DNA of 64,000 nucleotides from Datnioides undecimradiatus (lineage: Eukaryota > Chordata > Actinopteri > Lobotiformes > Datnioididae): NCBI GenBank assembly GCA_008933995.1, contig WARS01000010.1, forward strand, positions 13,484,996 to 13,548,995. The letters are read 5' to 3'. Position 1 is the stretch's first letter. Each line of letters opens with the position of its first letter. The notes under the pieces are model-generated. The model had not been told where the DNA came from. It worked only from the letters and a program-made list of their open reading frames with translations, and searched no databases. Shown here one piece after another: positions 1 to 11,739 of the stretch. The position numbers and the translations under genes are program-made.

Positions 1-370
1 TTTTAGTTTGCTGAAGGTAAAGCACGCCCCAATTTGCAGTCCCCCCGAAAATCTAATATTAGCAGAATGTGAAAGTTTAACCCTGCCCTTTTAAAAACAG
101 TGAGCTGAAGTTTTGTTGAATCGCTCAGTCAGGGCTTTTAATTCTGTGATAACCTTGTTCTTCCTGCTGTCGTGTGTTACACTAAAAAGAATCAGCTGGA
201 TATTCTGCACCTCTATTGTGTAGTCAGTTGGAGACTCATGTTCCCTTATCACCTCCAGGGCTTCACAGCAATCTGAAATGTCATTTGGTTGCCTGTTGCA
301 TCATCATGCTGCATGCAAATGAAATGTGATGCTCCTATTACCTCTACTACTACTACTACTACTACTACCA

Positions 371-415
<45 letters not shown>

Positions 416-1649
416 CCTGAAGGTTTTTGATGTGTGACTTGGATTTGGTCCAGTTTACCACAGTGTAATGAAAGCTCCTGACCATTGTTGCATGGATTAC
501 TAAACAGCCAAGCCAATGGGCAACTGTCCCAGGTCCCCAGACCCTCACTGTGTGGTAATCAGTTTGTGGTAATTGAATTCATTCCAGACATTTTCTGTGA
601 AACTGAATCCACCACTACAGCGCGGTACAAACCGAATCGACGATGGCCCGCAGCTTTGTCTAATGCTGAGGTGACGGGTCCTGAGTTTGTGCCTGGTTTT
701 AAGTTTCTTTCGTGCAAATCGATCAGTAATTACTAATGAAGCTGCACAATGTGCTGGTGATTATGCAGAGCAACAGGGACACAAGTGGGCATAGCTCGTT
801 GAGCCACGCTGCATGATTTTGTGGTTGTAGAAGGAACAAACTATTTAAAAAGTCTAGACAGCTTCTGAAAATCAATGTGCCATAAAAGCTCATTAGGTCA
901 TATTATCTTTTTTTTCCATTTTTATTTTATTATTATTAGGTTTTTTTTGTAAAGAGGGTTGCTAAAAGAAATACGACTGACAAAAATATGAAAAGTTCTG
1001 TTGGTCATGTGGCCTTAACAGCTGTGCACCAGGCTCAAAATATCACGCTAATACAACACGTACAACAAGAAAGATGGAAAGCTATTAAAGATGAACCCTG
1101 CTGAATGTCAAATATTAACCTTAAATCTGGATCCCAACATTTTCTGATTGTTTTACGTTTGTTGTTTTAATTGTTTTTCCTTTCATTTACACCAATCTGA
1201 TCCAATAAAGACGAAAATATAAACCTGAAGTTTTAGTTAGACGTTTTTAATCACATGTATGGACGTTTATTCTTGCTGAACATTGTACATTCTTAATTCA
1301 GAGGAAACACTGAGCTCTGCTGATTGTAACATTTGATCATATTACAGTTACAGTGATAGTTACACACAGAGGGGGGGAATCGGACCCTCGATAGGAGCTG
1401 ACGGCTTGTTTCTGTGCCCCCGCTCCCCCAGCGGGATCATTCAGCCCTGCTGCTGTTAATGATTTGTAACGACTTCATCCTGTCACTAACGTTCAGTGTG
1501 GGGGGGGGGTTAGAGAGTCACGCTGTCTGTCTCTTCCTCCAAACCTGAGACAGCTATTTGCTTCGTACTCGCTCTGCGGCTCCACTGTGGCTCCAACTCG
1601 TCCAGACAAAGCCAAAGATAATTATGTAGATGGTGACGTTTGTTTGGGC
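1..1649. other. Non-coding sequence, probable vstm2a intron 2
   Basis: No exon-like or protein-like frame was seen. Apart from the trinucleotide array at 343-414, an ATGCAAAT octamer at about 314-321 and short G-runs near 1371 and 1500, the stretch appears unremarkable. It would be intronic if vstm2a exon 3 lies beyond the left edge. Confidence 0.5.
343..414. repeat. Compound microsatellite (CTA)n-(TAA)n
   Basis: About nine CTA units (343-369) are followed, after a short interruption, by about 13 TAA units (374-414). Homopolymer-amino-acid frames on the minus strand (poly-Leu/Val, poly-Ile/Ser) come from this array and are not genes. Confidence 0.95.
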
Positions 1650-2100
1650 TGGGAAGATTTAAAATCTTTACCAAGAAACCCCCTAACAGCGAGCTTCCTG
1701 CTGAGGTTGATGCTTCTATTTACTGTGACTCAGCAGCTGTTTTAATTGGGCTATATCATTTAAGGCCTTTGTCAAAAAAAGAAACGGTTAAAAGTAATTC
1801 TCACTGCTAAATGGGAAACAATACAGTACATATTTAAAATCTGGCAGTGGCCATGCAATTATCTATATCTCAGAGAGGATAGGTGAATAAGGGGACTGGA
1901 AGCAATTAGAGAAATTAATCATGATAGCCAATAAAAGTCCACTACATTAGATCTAAGCTCCTCGGGGAAAGCATTATGGGCCATGAGTCCTGTAAGCTGA
2001 AACAAATCATCCTTCGCTCTTCCTCTGGCAATAGCCTGCTACCATAATGATCTAGAGTAAAACCCAGAGAAATACTGCCCTCCTGATATATAGTCCACTC
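1650..2100. promoter_or_regulatory. Candidate conserved non-coding block
   Basis: Non-repetitive sequence of mixed composition with several homeodomain-type cores (CAATTA, TTAATCATGA, ATTTAAAAT) around 1740-1960, and no coding frame. It resembles developmental enhancers seen in introns and flanks of neural genes. The call rests on appearance only; alignment to other fish would decide. Confidence 0.3.
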
Positions 2101-5100
2101 GTCCTGCCCTCCAACTTACACCACGACAACGCCGTTTTGCACCTTTATGAACAAAAGTCTTACACCAAAGACCTTCATCTAGTCATTCTTCTAATTTGCA
2201 CATCATAATATGGTCATTTGTGCAGCATTTATCATTCATGTTAAAATACAAAAGAGGGCTCTTTCTTCGTGTTGCCTTCACTGACGCTAACATGAAATAC
2301 GGAAGAGGAGACATGAAGAGGACAACATGTGGATGTGCACGGACATGACAATTAAAATTGTGATTTCAAAACAACACCATGTATGTGCAAATTCTATGAT
2401 CTCATCATTTCTTGGATTGTGTTATTTACAAAACTAATCGTGTGTCATTGCATCGATGCAGCATCAAATGATATGAATGTATCCTTTCTAGAGGAAACAC
2501 TTAAAGCTGAGGGGTTTCAGTTTGTTTCATACTGATTTGCATTGCCCTTGCTGGCCCACAAAGGAAAGCAATGACACCACATTTTAAACAGAATCAATAT
2601 AAAACCATCAACTAAACATGTATGTATTAAAAACATCAACAAGTTCATTATGATGAGGACCACAACAACACGTACAGCTAAGGTTAATCATGCTCCCGAT
2701 GAGGACTCAACATCTGTAGGGAACGATTCACTAAAGATGAAGCAGTAGGTCTTAAAAAAGACCTTCTGAGCTCAGAACAAATGAAATGAGGACCTCCAAC
2801 CACAGGACCTTCCACACAGTGTGATGCCGGTTTGTCCTGGACAGCCTGTTTTCTGCTGAATTAAAACACGAGAGCAACGCAAATGGATGCCGCGAGCTGA
2901 CAACGCGTCTCGTAGAGAACTTCCTGCAACCCGACACGCCTCAAAGTTGAAGCCGTGCACATTTAGACCTTTTCTTAAACACGGCGGCTCGGTCGGCAAA
3001 TGTATTAGTAATGACTGCGACTGTGGTGAGGCCAGAAGCACAAATTGCTTCTGAATGTTAACCTACAGAGACTGTCGCAAGCAGCATCTCCCCGCCTGAT
3101 GTGATTAGCTGTCGATGCATCCTTTGGAAAACGTACGCATGTATGAATGTGTAGGTGAAATTGGTGGCGTTTGCGTTACAGACAAAGCAGAAGAGGCTGT
3201 TTTATGTCTGATATCTTTGACACAATGGTGTAAAGCCAAAGCAGTCAGACAGACAAAGACACAGTTACACTGATACAACAAGACACATTCTGTGTAAGAT
3301 TCAGTCGAAAATGATCTTGGTGATCTTTCGCCAAGACATTCCTCTCTTCCCTCCTCTCCACTGCAATCGCATACCTTCTCTGAGCAAACTGCTTCCTGAA
3401 CACATTCAAACACCAAACTTAACAATAAACACTGTATGCTTACTGACTTCATAGACTTGGTAAGGAATTGTAATAGATTACATCAGGGCAAAATCCTCTG
3501 CAAAACACTCTTTATGTTACTAAAGCCATCAGAGTCAAACGGCTGCAGCCCTCCTACAAAGAATAACTGGTTTGTAACTGTCAGTGAACCTAACTGTATA
3601 GGTAAATTGACATTTGTCTTATGACTATGATATAAGACAATGTATTAAACAGACTGCTTTACTGTAATAAGTATTATGTTGCCCATGTCACCACACTTTT
3701 ACCTGAAAAGGTCAATGAAAATAAAGTTAAAAATAGAATATGAAGTGCAAAATATAACAAACATGGACTGTGCAACTCAACAACAGCAACAAAAATATAT
3801 ATATCCCCGAATAAGACAGCACAGCACAGAGTGACAGAGCACAAGCACAAGGGGCTGCAACTTGGCCATGTTTCCAACAATGGAAGAGTATTCCAACAGA
3901 GCTGACATCAAAGGTATCTGTAGGCATTTGGAGAAGCGTCTGATTCAATTTGAAAAGTACTTCTCCGAGTCTGACAACTGCTTTTGTGACACCAAATGGA
4001 TTCAGTTTCCTTTTCGGTGACAGTGTAACAGAGGGGTCAAGAAGAACAGTGACAGCAAAGGATCCATTGATTGAATTATCTGCAGTGGCAGATATGAGAT
4101 CCAGCCTCCCTCTTGTCTGCCGGTGGATCGGCCGCTACCAGGGCTGACATCAAAAGCAATAAAATGCCTGTGCTGTTTACATCCTGTCTGTGACAGCGGG
4201 CCCTCCACACGTGTGCACAAGGAGAACAAATATAAAGTCATGTGTTCGGCAAGAAAATAATAAATCCGTGTCCAATTGGTATGCGTGTCGTTCGGTACAC
4301 TCAGATTTCCCACTTGCAGGTTAGGAATCACATTTAATACTTGTTGCTTTTGAGCCAAAGCAGAGGCTGAAAGCGCGCGTCGCCCACTGCAGAAGGGCTG
4401 CGCTAATACTCTGAATGAATACGAGCATCACATCAGGCAGCAGCAGCCAGTCCCATTTTCACCGCAATCCTCACGGCTGCATCAGCAATAAGAGATCAAA
4501 AAAAATAAAGTGCATTCAGATGCAACATGAAGGAAATAGTCAGTGTATATAAGCTGATTTTGGCGACGTTCAAGTCACAGTCAACCTTAACACCTCCATC
4601 ATTACACATGTATTATAATCTGCCCCTGCTATCAAACAGCAAGGATAAACCATCTCCCTAATCCATGTTTAATTTCCTGTCCCACTGTGATGTATATAAG
4701 CCCTTTTCTGCCATCGCTGGTCATTATCTGCTGCTGATTGAGGCACCAAAAGGAATACGGTGGATTACCGAAGACCTACTGGTAAATATATGGCCTGCAG
4801 TACACGTACAGACACGTCGGCAGCAGTGATCGATGAGCTTTCTACACACGTTTTGGGGATTTTTCAGAATCAGTCGTGTGTCGTAACCAGTTCCTTGAAA
4901 GTGAGGGCGAGAGGTGGACCTTTATGTGGGGAGCTCTTCGTCCACGTTGGTGCTGATTAAGCTTTGACGTTTGATGTTTTAAAGTGATGCCTGGCAGATC
5001 ATTTCCAGGAGAACCAGGACCTCATGTGTGAACTTACGACCCGTTATGAAGAGGAATTTGGATCCCAGGCTCGTTCTAGAGATCCAGATGATTTTTAATT

Positions 5101-5340
5101 GTGGTCTGGTCTGGTCTGATTATATTTAAAGCCGCAGTAACTAATGGGGTTTTTACATTAACAATGGACTAAGTCTCATTTGTTGGCATTGTTCAGAGCG
5201 AGGAACAAGGAGAGAACTCTACAGCTCCCCTCAGCTCTACAGTGTTTCAGCACCTCTAGCTCATTGTTTCGGTTTTTCCAGCCCACAGTGTCACTGTTTC
5301 AGATAAACTTCCAGTAGACTAACTGCTCAGGACCAAACAC
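2101..5340. other. Non-coding stretch with no recognised feature
   Basis: Only short unrelated frames are present on both strands, with no splice-bounded exon, RNA gene or identifiable repeat. Two TATATAAG-like strings (4547 and 4693 areas) are not accompanied by any gene. Confidence 0.45.
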
Positions 5341-5349
5341 ATACAGGCA

Positions 5350-5860
5350 ACGTCGGCAACTAACTGGTGACGCCATTGGATCACCAGAAATTGGACTGCT
5401 GCACGTGTCAATGGGCAGGTGTTTGCTGGAACATTCTCCACAGCAGCTTTTACGAGGTTTTTTTCATAGACTGTGCTTAAAAGAGTGCTGAGCGCAGAGT
5501 GCTGCCATCCTCAGCTGGTGAGTCTGTGCAGTGGTGATTGGGGTATAGAGGCGCGGTATCCCCAACTGAACACACTCAATCAAGAGCATACACAAGCTGC
5601 CAATCGTGACATCACACCCCCTTTTCATAGCATCAAATAGCTCACTGACACCAAACTTACATCAGTGTTATTAAATATTTGACTTGGACTATATGTTAGC
5701 ATAGAGGGGGTGGGGTTTATAACCTATTCTACAACCAGCCATTAAGGCGCGATCCAAGAGTTTTGGCTTAATCTTTAAGAAGGTCTTTGTCATCAATCCC
5801 TCTATAGAGTCTCTAGGTGATCAGTTTTATAGTAACACTTCTTGCACTGCCCCTTAGCTG
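5350..5860 (+). repeat. Teleost interspersed repeat (unclassified)
   Basis: The segment 5580-5780 contains landmarks of a repeat that I recognise from many percomorph genomes: AATCGTGACATCACACCCCC, CATCAAATAGCTCACTGACA, GTGGGGTTTATAACCTATTC and ACAACCAGCCATTAAGG. They occur in the order expected for that element. The 5' part (5350-5570) is more diverged. No coding capacity is visible. Family name and exact ends need a Dfam/RepBase search. Confidence 0.5.
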
Positions 5861-5879
5861 GTCAAAAGACCCTCTGAAG

Positions 5880-6709
5880 ATTAGAAATTAACTTTTTTTT
5901 TTTTTTTAGGGTTTTATCAGTTATGCAGCTGAAATCTTTGTCCAGACCGGCCTAAGTTATTGTCAGGATGTCAGGCTTTTCTGTCCGTTTTCTTCAGCCA
6001 CTCGAATGCATCTCCTTGGTGTCATGATAATCAATCAGCCCTCCGGTCCGCTACTTCCCAAGTTCAACGGGAAGAGATGCAGCCTCCACACAAAGTTGTA
6101 CGAGTCAATCCCATTAGTCTGAGCGCTCTTTTAAAAGACGTTGAAGAAACAGCACGTCTCGCAAGACCCCCCTGGATTTTTCCACGTCCTTTGGTTCCAC
6201 TTTATAAAATTGTCTTAATGAGATCAGTGCCTGCATGTCTCATAGTTCCCCACATTAAATCAAATCAAAATTGAAGTTTTGGTCTTTGCAACAAAACAGA
6301 CCATTGACATTTCTTAACAGCACTCGAGTTCCTTCGCTTCTAACTCAAGTTGATTTCCACGAGCCAAGTGTTCACGTTTGACTCCCAGTTGAAGCTTTTA
6401 TAATGACTCTGAGGCCGTAATCTGGGACTGATTTAATCCACTGTATTCTACATCCACACTTAGTTCTAATTCCTGCTGCTTGATAAGTCGCCAGGTGTTC
6501 TCATGTTACCTGGCTGACGTTATACTCAGGACTGAATTTGAAGTCTCTGTCATCTCTTTCAAGGCACGACACAACTATCCACCACATATCAATGAGCTGT
6601 TGATCCCTTCCAGGTCTACGGCCTCGTCGGTCTTCAGTACAGCGGCACCTGGTTGTGTTCCACTCGTGGCTCAGGACTCATGGTGACACAGCCTTTTCTA
6701 TGCTGGCTC

Positions 6710-6744
<35 letters not shown>

Positions 6745-7190
6745 GCACAGCCTCCAACTGTAGATAAGATCACCAAATTCTCCCATCTGCATTTTCATCG
6801 ATGTTTCTTTCCTCCCCTCCCTGATTTGTTTTGTATATACACTGTCGCCCATTAATAATTTTGTTTTCAGACACATTCCTCTTTTTATTCTTATTTATAC
6901 ACATCAGTAATCACTTTTGACCAGGTGCAATGATGAGTTTTGAGAAGATATACACTTTATCTATCAGGAATAAATCACATTGTCACAATCATCAGTAAAA
7001 AAATTATTTTATTCCAACTTTTTGGGCAACAGTGTTCAGTGTTGTATTTATTTATTCAGATGCTTTTTGTAAATTTGGATTCCTGGTTGTAAAAAGTGCT
7101 AGATGATTAACATTGATATGTTTATTTCTGAAAAAATGTGAAAAGCTTGATTTAATTTGTTTTAATAAGAATTTAAAAAAAAAACATTTG
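5880..7190. other. Non-coding stretch around a TTA microsatellite
   Basis: No exon-like frame was seen. Besides the array at 6710-6744 and a T-run near 5893-5908, the section is AT-rich (6840-7190) and featureless. Confidence 0.45.
6710..6744. repeat. (TTA)n microsatellite
   Basis: Thirty-five bases of uninterrupted TTA/ATT repeat. Poly-Ile and poly-Asn frames here are artefacts of the array. Confidence 0.95.
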
Positions 7191-7194
7191 GCTT

Positions 7195-7430
7195 GAAATG
7201 CAGGATTGGAAAAGATAGATTCAATCTGAGCAGCCAGACAAATGACATGATGATAATTATGGGGAGATGTATGCTGGTGGTAGGTGAAGTGTTGAACCAT
7301 ATCGGCTCTCACTGCAGAACTGAGTGTGTAAATGCATTTGAATAAAAACAAATAACTAAGGAAACAGCGCTGACGATCACAAGGCCCGATCATTCTTATC
7401 TCTGTTCAAGGCACAAAAACCCCAGGGGGC
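7195..7430. promoter_or_regulatory. Possible conserved non-coding block
   Basis: Unique-looking, balanced-composition sequence containing ATGATAATTATGG and CGATCACAAGGCCCGATCATTC, with no coding frame on either strand that resembles a protein. Weak, appearance-based call. Confidence 0.2.
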
Positions 7431-10400
7431 TTGGAGTGAAGTGTTTTTGAAATGCGATGGATATTATTGAAATGAGTCATTAAGCTAACTAGCCACTGTT
7501 AGCTTTCCCGCCTTATCATGCATAAGAAGCACGGACAGCTTGCTTCAATGAAACATCGAGTCCCCGCTCCCCGAGTCGACTGTGCTCATATCATACAGTC
7601 TGGCCAGTACACAGAGCGGTGCAGATACACGTGGGACAGTAAATGAGGATTGGCTTTGCATGCATGTATGAATCTCTTCTTCCAGATATTTCCCCAGAGG
7701 CTTCCTGTATCCTTATTGCATCACACCTCCCATATGTTTTTTCCATCTGCTTGTCCCTTCATCCCTCCCTCGTTCCTGGCCTGGATGCAACAACAGAGCC
7801 ATTTAAAGTTCCACAACAGGGCTCTCTCTCGGCCTGTTAGGACTGCGAGTTCACGGGAAAATATCGGTTTGGGTTGCAGAAAGAGAAAAGAAGACAAACA
7901 GCAGCCTTATCTGATAATGTTACACATATTATACCACATATGGCCTTGAACGATTGCAATGGAAACTCCATTAAAAGCATTATTTTTAGCACAAAAAAAG
8001 TCCTTAGAGGTCTAAACGCTGGGAAGTATTGACAAATACTGATGCGACAATTGTCCATCACTGCCCGCCTATCAGTGCATATCCTATTGAATGAAGTCCA
8101 CAGGAAGGGTTCATTGCTGACGAACGATCAACCAAAACCTGAGTTTCATATGAGCCGTGGAGTGGAACGGAGTGCAGCGCAATAAACGCATGCGTGTTCT
8201 TGGAATAGCTTTGCAATGAAACATCTTTATAATTTGAAATCTGCATCTTAAATTCATTTTCCTTTGCCTTTTAATATTTAAAAAAAGATGTCTTTGCAGC
8301 CATTTTACAAGTGGGTTTCCCATGGGAACCTTTCATTTTGATCGACTGTAGCTGTCAGGTATGAGTTTACGTCCAATATCAGTAGCGCCAGCTCTCAGGG
8401 AGAGGACAGCAGGATCGGATCGTTGCAGGTGTCATCTCATTTTCGCCTCACCGTATGATATCAGAAACAAGTCTTTTGAGGAGTCTTTTCTTTGTTATTA
8501 TTTTCAAAACTTCTCATTACAGAGGTATGTCCAGATAAAAAGCAAACACGTGCATAAGTGCATCACTCTGAACCACTTATCGTCTAAGGATGAAGGATTT
8601 CCTTTTTGCACATGCGCTGCACTGCATCCAACTCCATGTCTAACACAGCGCATGGTTGATTGTGCACATACAATGAAGCAAACACACAATATTTCAGGTG
8701 AAGGTATGAGCAGCAAAACCTTTGCAGCACCTGGGCTTCTGAGGCCTTTTTCTATGTCAACTTTCATAAGTAATAAACAATTGCTACATTATTCTCTTTG
8801 GCAATTTTGCCGTGTTAGGAAACGCCTGCACTAGAGCCTTTGTTTACTCCTGTGAATGCGTGCACATGCTTTTCTTAATATGATTTACATATTTAACCCA
8901 TTTAACAATGCTAAAAGCCACATCTCTGGGGGAGACCAGGCTACGCTGCATGCCAAAAAGCACATAAATTGCAGAGCTGGAGCGGTATTATAATACCATA
9001 AAAGGCGGACCAAATAAAAAAAAAAAATAAAAAAAAAAAAGGTGCAATTTCGAACACACGCACATCAAAAAAAGAGAAAAAAAACCTTGAGAGAGTAAAA
9101 ATCTGTGTGATCTCCGTGACCTTCAAATTTCAAAATGCATTATGTTGGGACTGCGTGACAGTCCAATGAGTCATTCCACTGCTTTGATTTTTCAAAGAAG
9201 AGAAAAGCAGACGGGGCCTTTGAATCAGATTGATCAATACGGGGAAGTATAGCGTGACACAACCTGTCCGTCATCCTGTCTGAAACCAGAGCAGTCAGTC
9301 TTGTTCCATAACGCTCACTCCATCACCACCACGAGAGCGTAAATGCCCTCTAGTCATTTTGGCATAAGGCTTTCTCCAGTGTCGCCTTTGTCCATAATTC
9401 AGGAGTTAATTATTCTTCATATCTGATGGTATTCTGTTTATTTTTGCATCTTCCTGTCACCCCAACCACAGAGTCTGTATCTCACTAAGTATGGTGCGTG
9501 TATCAGAGCCTGACGGATCTTCCTGCTCCATTGTTGCACAAATACTATCAAAGAAGCATCTGGGAGCTGCACTGTTGCACTGGGTGACATGTTCAATGGT
9601 GCAATGAACGCGCACACTGGAGTTTATCTGGACTCAAACCCTGTATGCATCTTTCTAATGCTCCAATAGATTCACTGGAGAGATTCATCCGCCTCTGAAA
9701 ATAGTCCATAACAAATGTCTGGTTGCTCTCATCCATTGCTGCAATTTTTCTGATTTTTGTGCAGAACAAAGTATAAAATATATAATGTATAACGTTTTAA
9801 ACTAATTGGCTGGACTGGAGATGTGAACCTTAAGGAGGCAAAGCCATGCGGCTGTGCACGAGCTGTCTCACATCCATCTCCTTTAGACATTTCGAGTATG
9901 AACACTAGATGTGTGTGTTTTTAAATGGAAAAGGTGAGAGTGTGATGCATGCGAGGTGCAACACAAGGCCAGTGTTCCAGCGGCACAATGCGGTGATGCG
10001 GCAGCTTTTAGTGATTTCAAAGGAAGCCTCCCATCCACGGCTGATGACTGTAGTGGAGCCTGACAGCGAGCGGTCCACAGTCCACCGGTCGAAAATGAAA
10101 GCAGCGGGCTCTTTCATGTGTCGGCACACGCTCGTGCGCAAACAGCCAACCTCCTGTGAAGAACTCATATTCACCGCGCGCCATTTGGAAACCATTACAA
10201 TCATTACAGACGTGTGTGTGCATAAGGCGGGCGTCGGGGGTGATGAGAGCAGTTACCGGGACTACGCCTGGTGCATCATATTGACTCCCGGTGCAGTTAT
10301 CTCAGCAAGAGTGTTGGAGGAGGCTGCGCGAGCCGCAGTCAAGCAGTGATGGAGGGGCGGAGAGGCAGACAGTAAGGTCACTCAGAGAGTACAGCGGCCG

Positions 10401-11700
10401 ATGGATTTTATGCTTCCTTGCTGTTACACCCACTGGATTTATAAACTCACTTGTTAAGAGATGTAAAGCTCGCTGTGGCTCGAGTGCATTTTGGTCAAAG
10501 TGCGCCGGTGGATGTTTTATGTAATGGGCATTTGTATTCTGACCGCAGGCCTCAGCTGATCCCTGTTTTCTCCGCCGGGCCCGGCCGAGGGCGGCCTCGC
10601 ATCATGTCCGCTTACCTTTTTTTTTTTTTTTTTTTAAATTCATCTCACTTTTACAGACGCATCACGCCGCCTTTTAACATATCCCGGGTCAGATAAAACC
10701 AGGTTTGAATCCAGCAGCGAGTCTAGCCATTCATACACTCCGGGCGGTATTTGAGGAATGAAATGCAGTATGAATTTTTAAACAGCACACATCTGCGTGG
10801 AGTCTCCAGCATCATCTCTGGTTCTTTGTGCCGTTCCAGACTCGAAATTCATCCCGTCGAGGTGTAGCTTCTCTGATATTCCAGATACGCAACGATTTTT
10901 CCTCTCCCCCCCCATCAATGACGGCATTAAATTGATCCTAAGCTGTTTTTATTTTTCACGTATTTATGCTCAGCCTAGGTAGGAATATAAATAGTCGACT
11001 GCAAAACTCGCCGAGCAGTGGCTGAAAGGATCAGAGGAGTTGCCTTCACTGATAGAACTCAGCTTTTCTCCTTTTTTCCCTTATATCCAAACATAATCCC
11101 ACACCAAATAGAATTACTAGTGGACAGGGTTGCAAAGATTTACTCAATAAATTGATCTTATAGCAAACAATGGCGGCCGGGATTAACTGGATAGAAAAGA
11201 GAGATCAAACCCCGAGAAGAATTGAATCCACCTCTTCAGAATAAGAGGGATTTAGGGTTTGAAACCAAAAGGGGGAATTCACTAATGTATTTTTAAATTG
11301 AAACACATGGAAATGAGGCCCTTTGTCCGCCGCGTGTGACGTAGCCTCCAAGCTAATACCACTACCCCGGGGGCCCGGATCTGCTCTTTCTATGCTTCCC
11401 GGTTCTACGTTGGCGGTCTGAGCAGCAAGGCGGGAATTCACAGCCCCGGGGCGTCGTCATTTAGCGCTGGTGTATTTATCGCCCCCGCGCCGTTCTTCCA
11501 CCTCTGACTTTTATGTATAGCGTCACAGGAGTAAGCACGGACTTGACTGATACGTTGGCGGTCGGATGAGGCGGTGGCTTGACGATTGGCCGAACAGTTG
11601 GCGCCTAAAATTGTAAATCACAGAAAGCAGCACCAGCTAGTCCGTTAGGCATTGCAGGCTGCAGGGTCCAATAGCATAGATGCAACACTAAATTATTCTA
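7431..11700. other. Non-coding stretch, probable vstm2a intron 2
   Basis: Chance frames of up to 157 codons occur (for example 8361-8834 plus, 9909-10349 plus) but show no domain, no matching splice sites and no composition unlike the surroundings. A-rich tracts lie at 9015-9040, a T-run at 10617-10636, and short GC-rich patches at 10560-10600 and 11355-11480. No RNA gene was recognised. Confidence 0.45.
8984..8997. repeat. 14-base perfect palindrome GGTATTATAATACC
   Basis: A self-complementary 14-mer upstream of an A-rich tract (9015-9040). It may be chance in AT-rich DNA; no transposon ends were recognised around it. Confidence 0.6.
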
Positions 11701-11710
11701 CTAAAAGTAG

Positions 11711-11739
11711 AAACAGGTGGAAATTGATTCCACCTGTTT
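11711..11739. promoter_or_regulatory. Hairpin with two inverted CAGGTG/CACCTG E-boxes
   Basis: Twelve-base perfect arms AAACAGGTGGAA (11711-11722) and TTCCACCTGTTT (11728-11739) flank a 5-base loop. Each arm carries the E2-box CAGGTG/CACCTG, the core bound by ZEB, SNAI and E-protein/bHLH factors. Paired, inverted E2-boxes are a known ZEB1 arrangement, so a regulatory site is plausible. It lies about 5 kb downstream of vstm2a exon 2. Confidence 0.4.

Noticed and set aside
8361-8834. 157-codon plus-strand reading frame
   Set aside because: Residue usage looks random, no exon boundaries or domain are visible, and a frame of 87 codons overlaps it on the other strand.
9909-10349. 146-codon plus-strand frame overlapping a 99-codon minus-strand frame
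   Set aside because: Two overlapping open frames on opposite strands in GC-rich DNA indicate low stop density rather than a gene.
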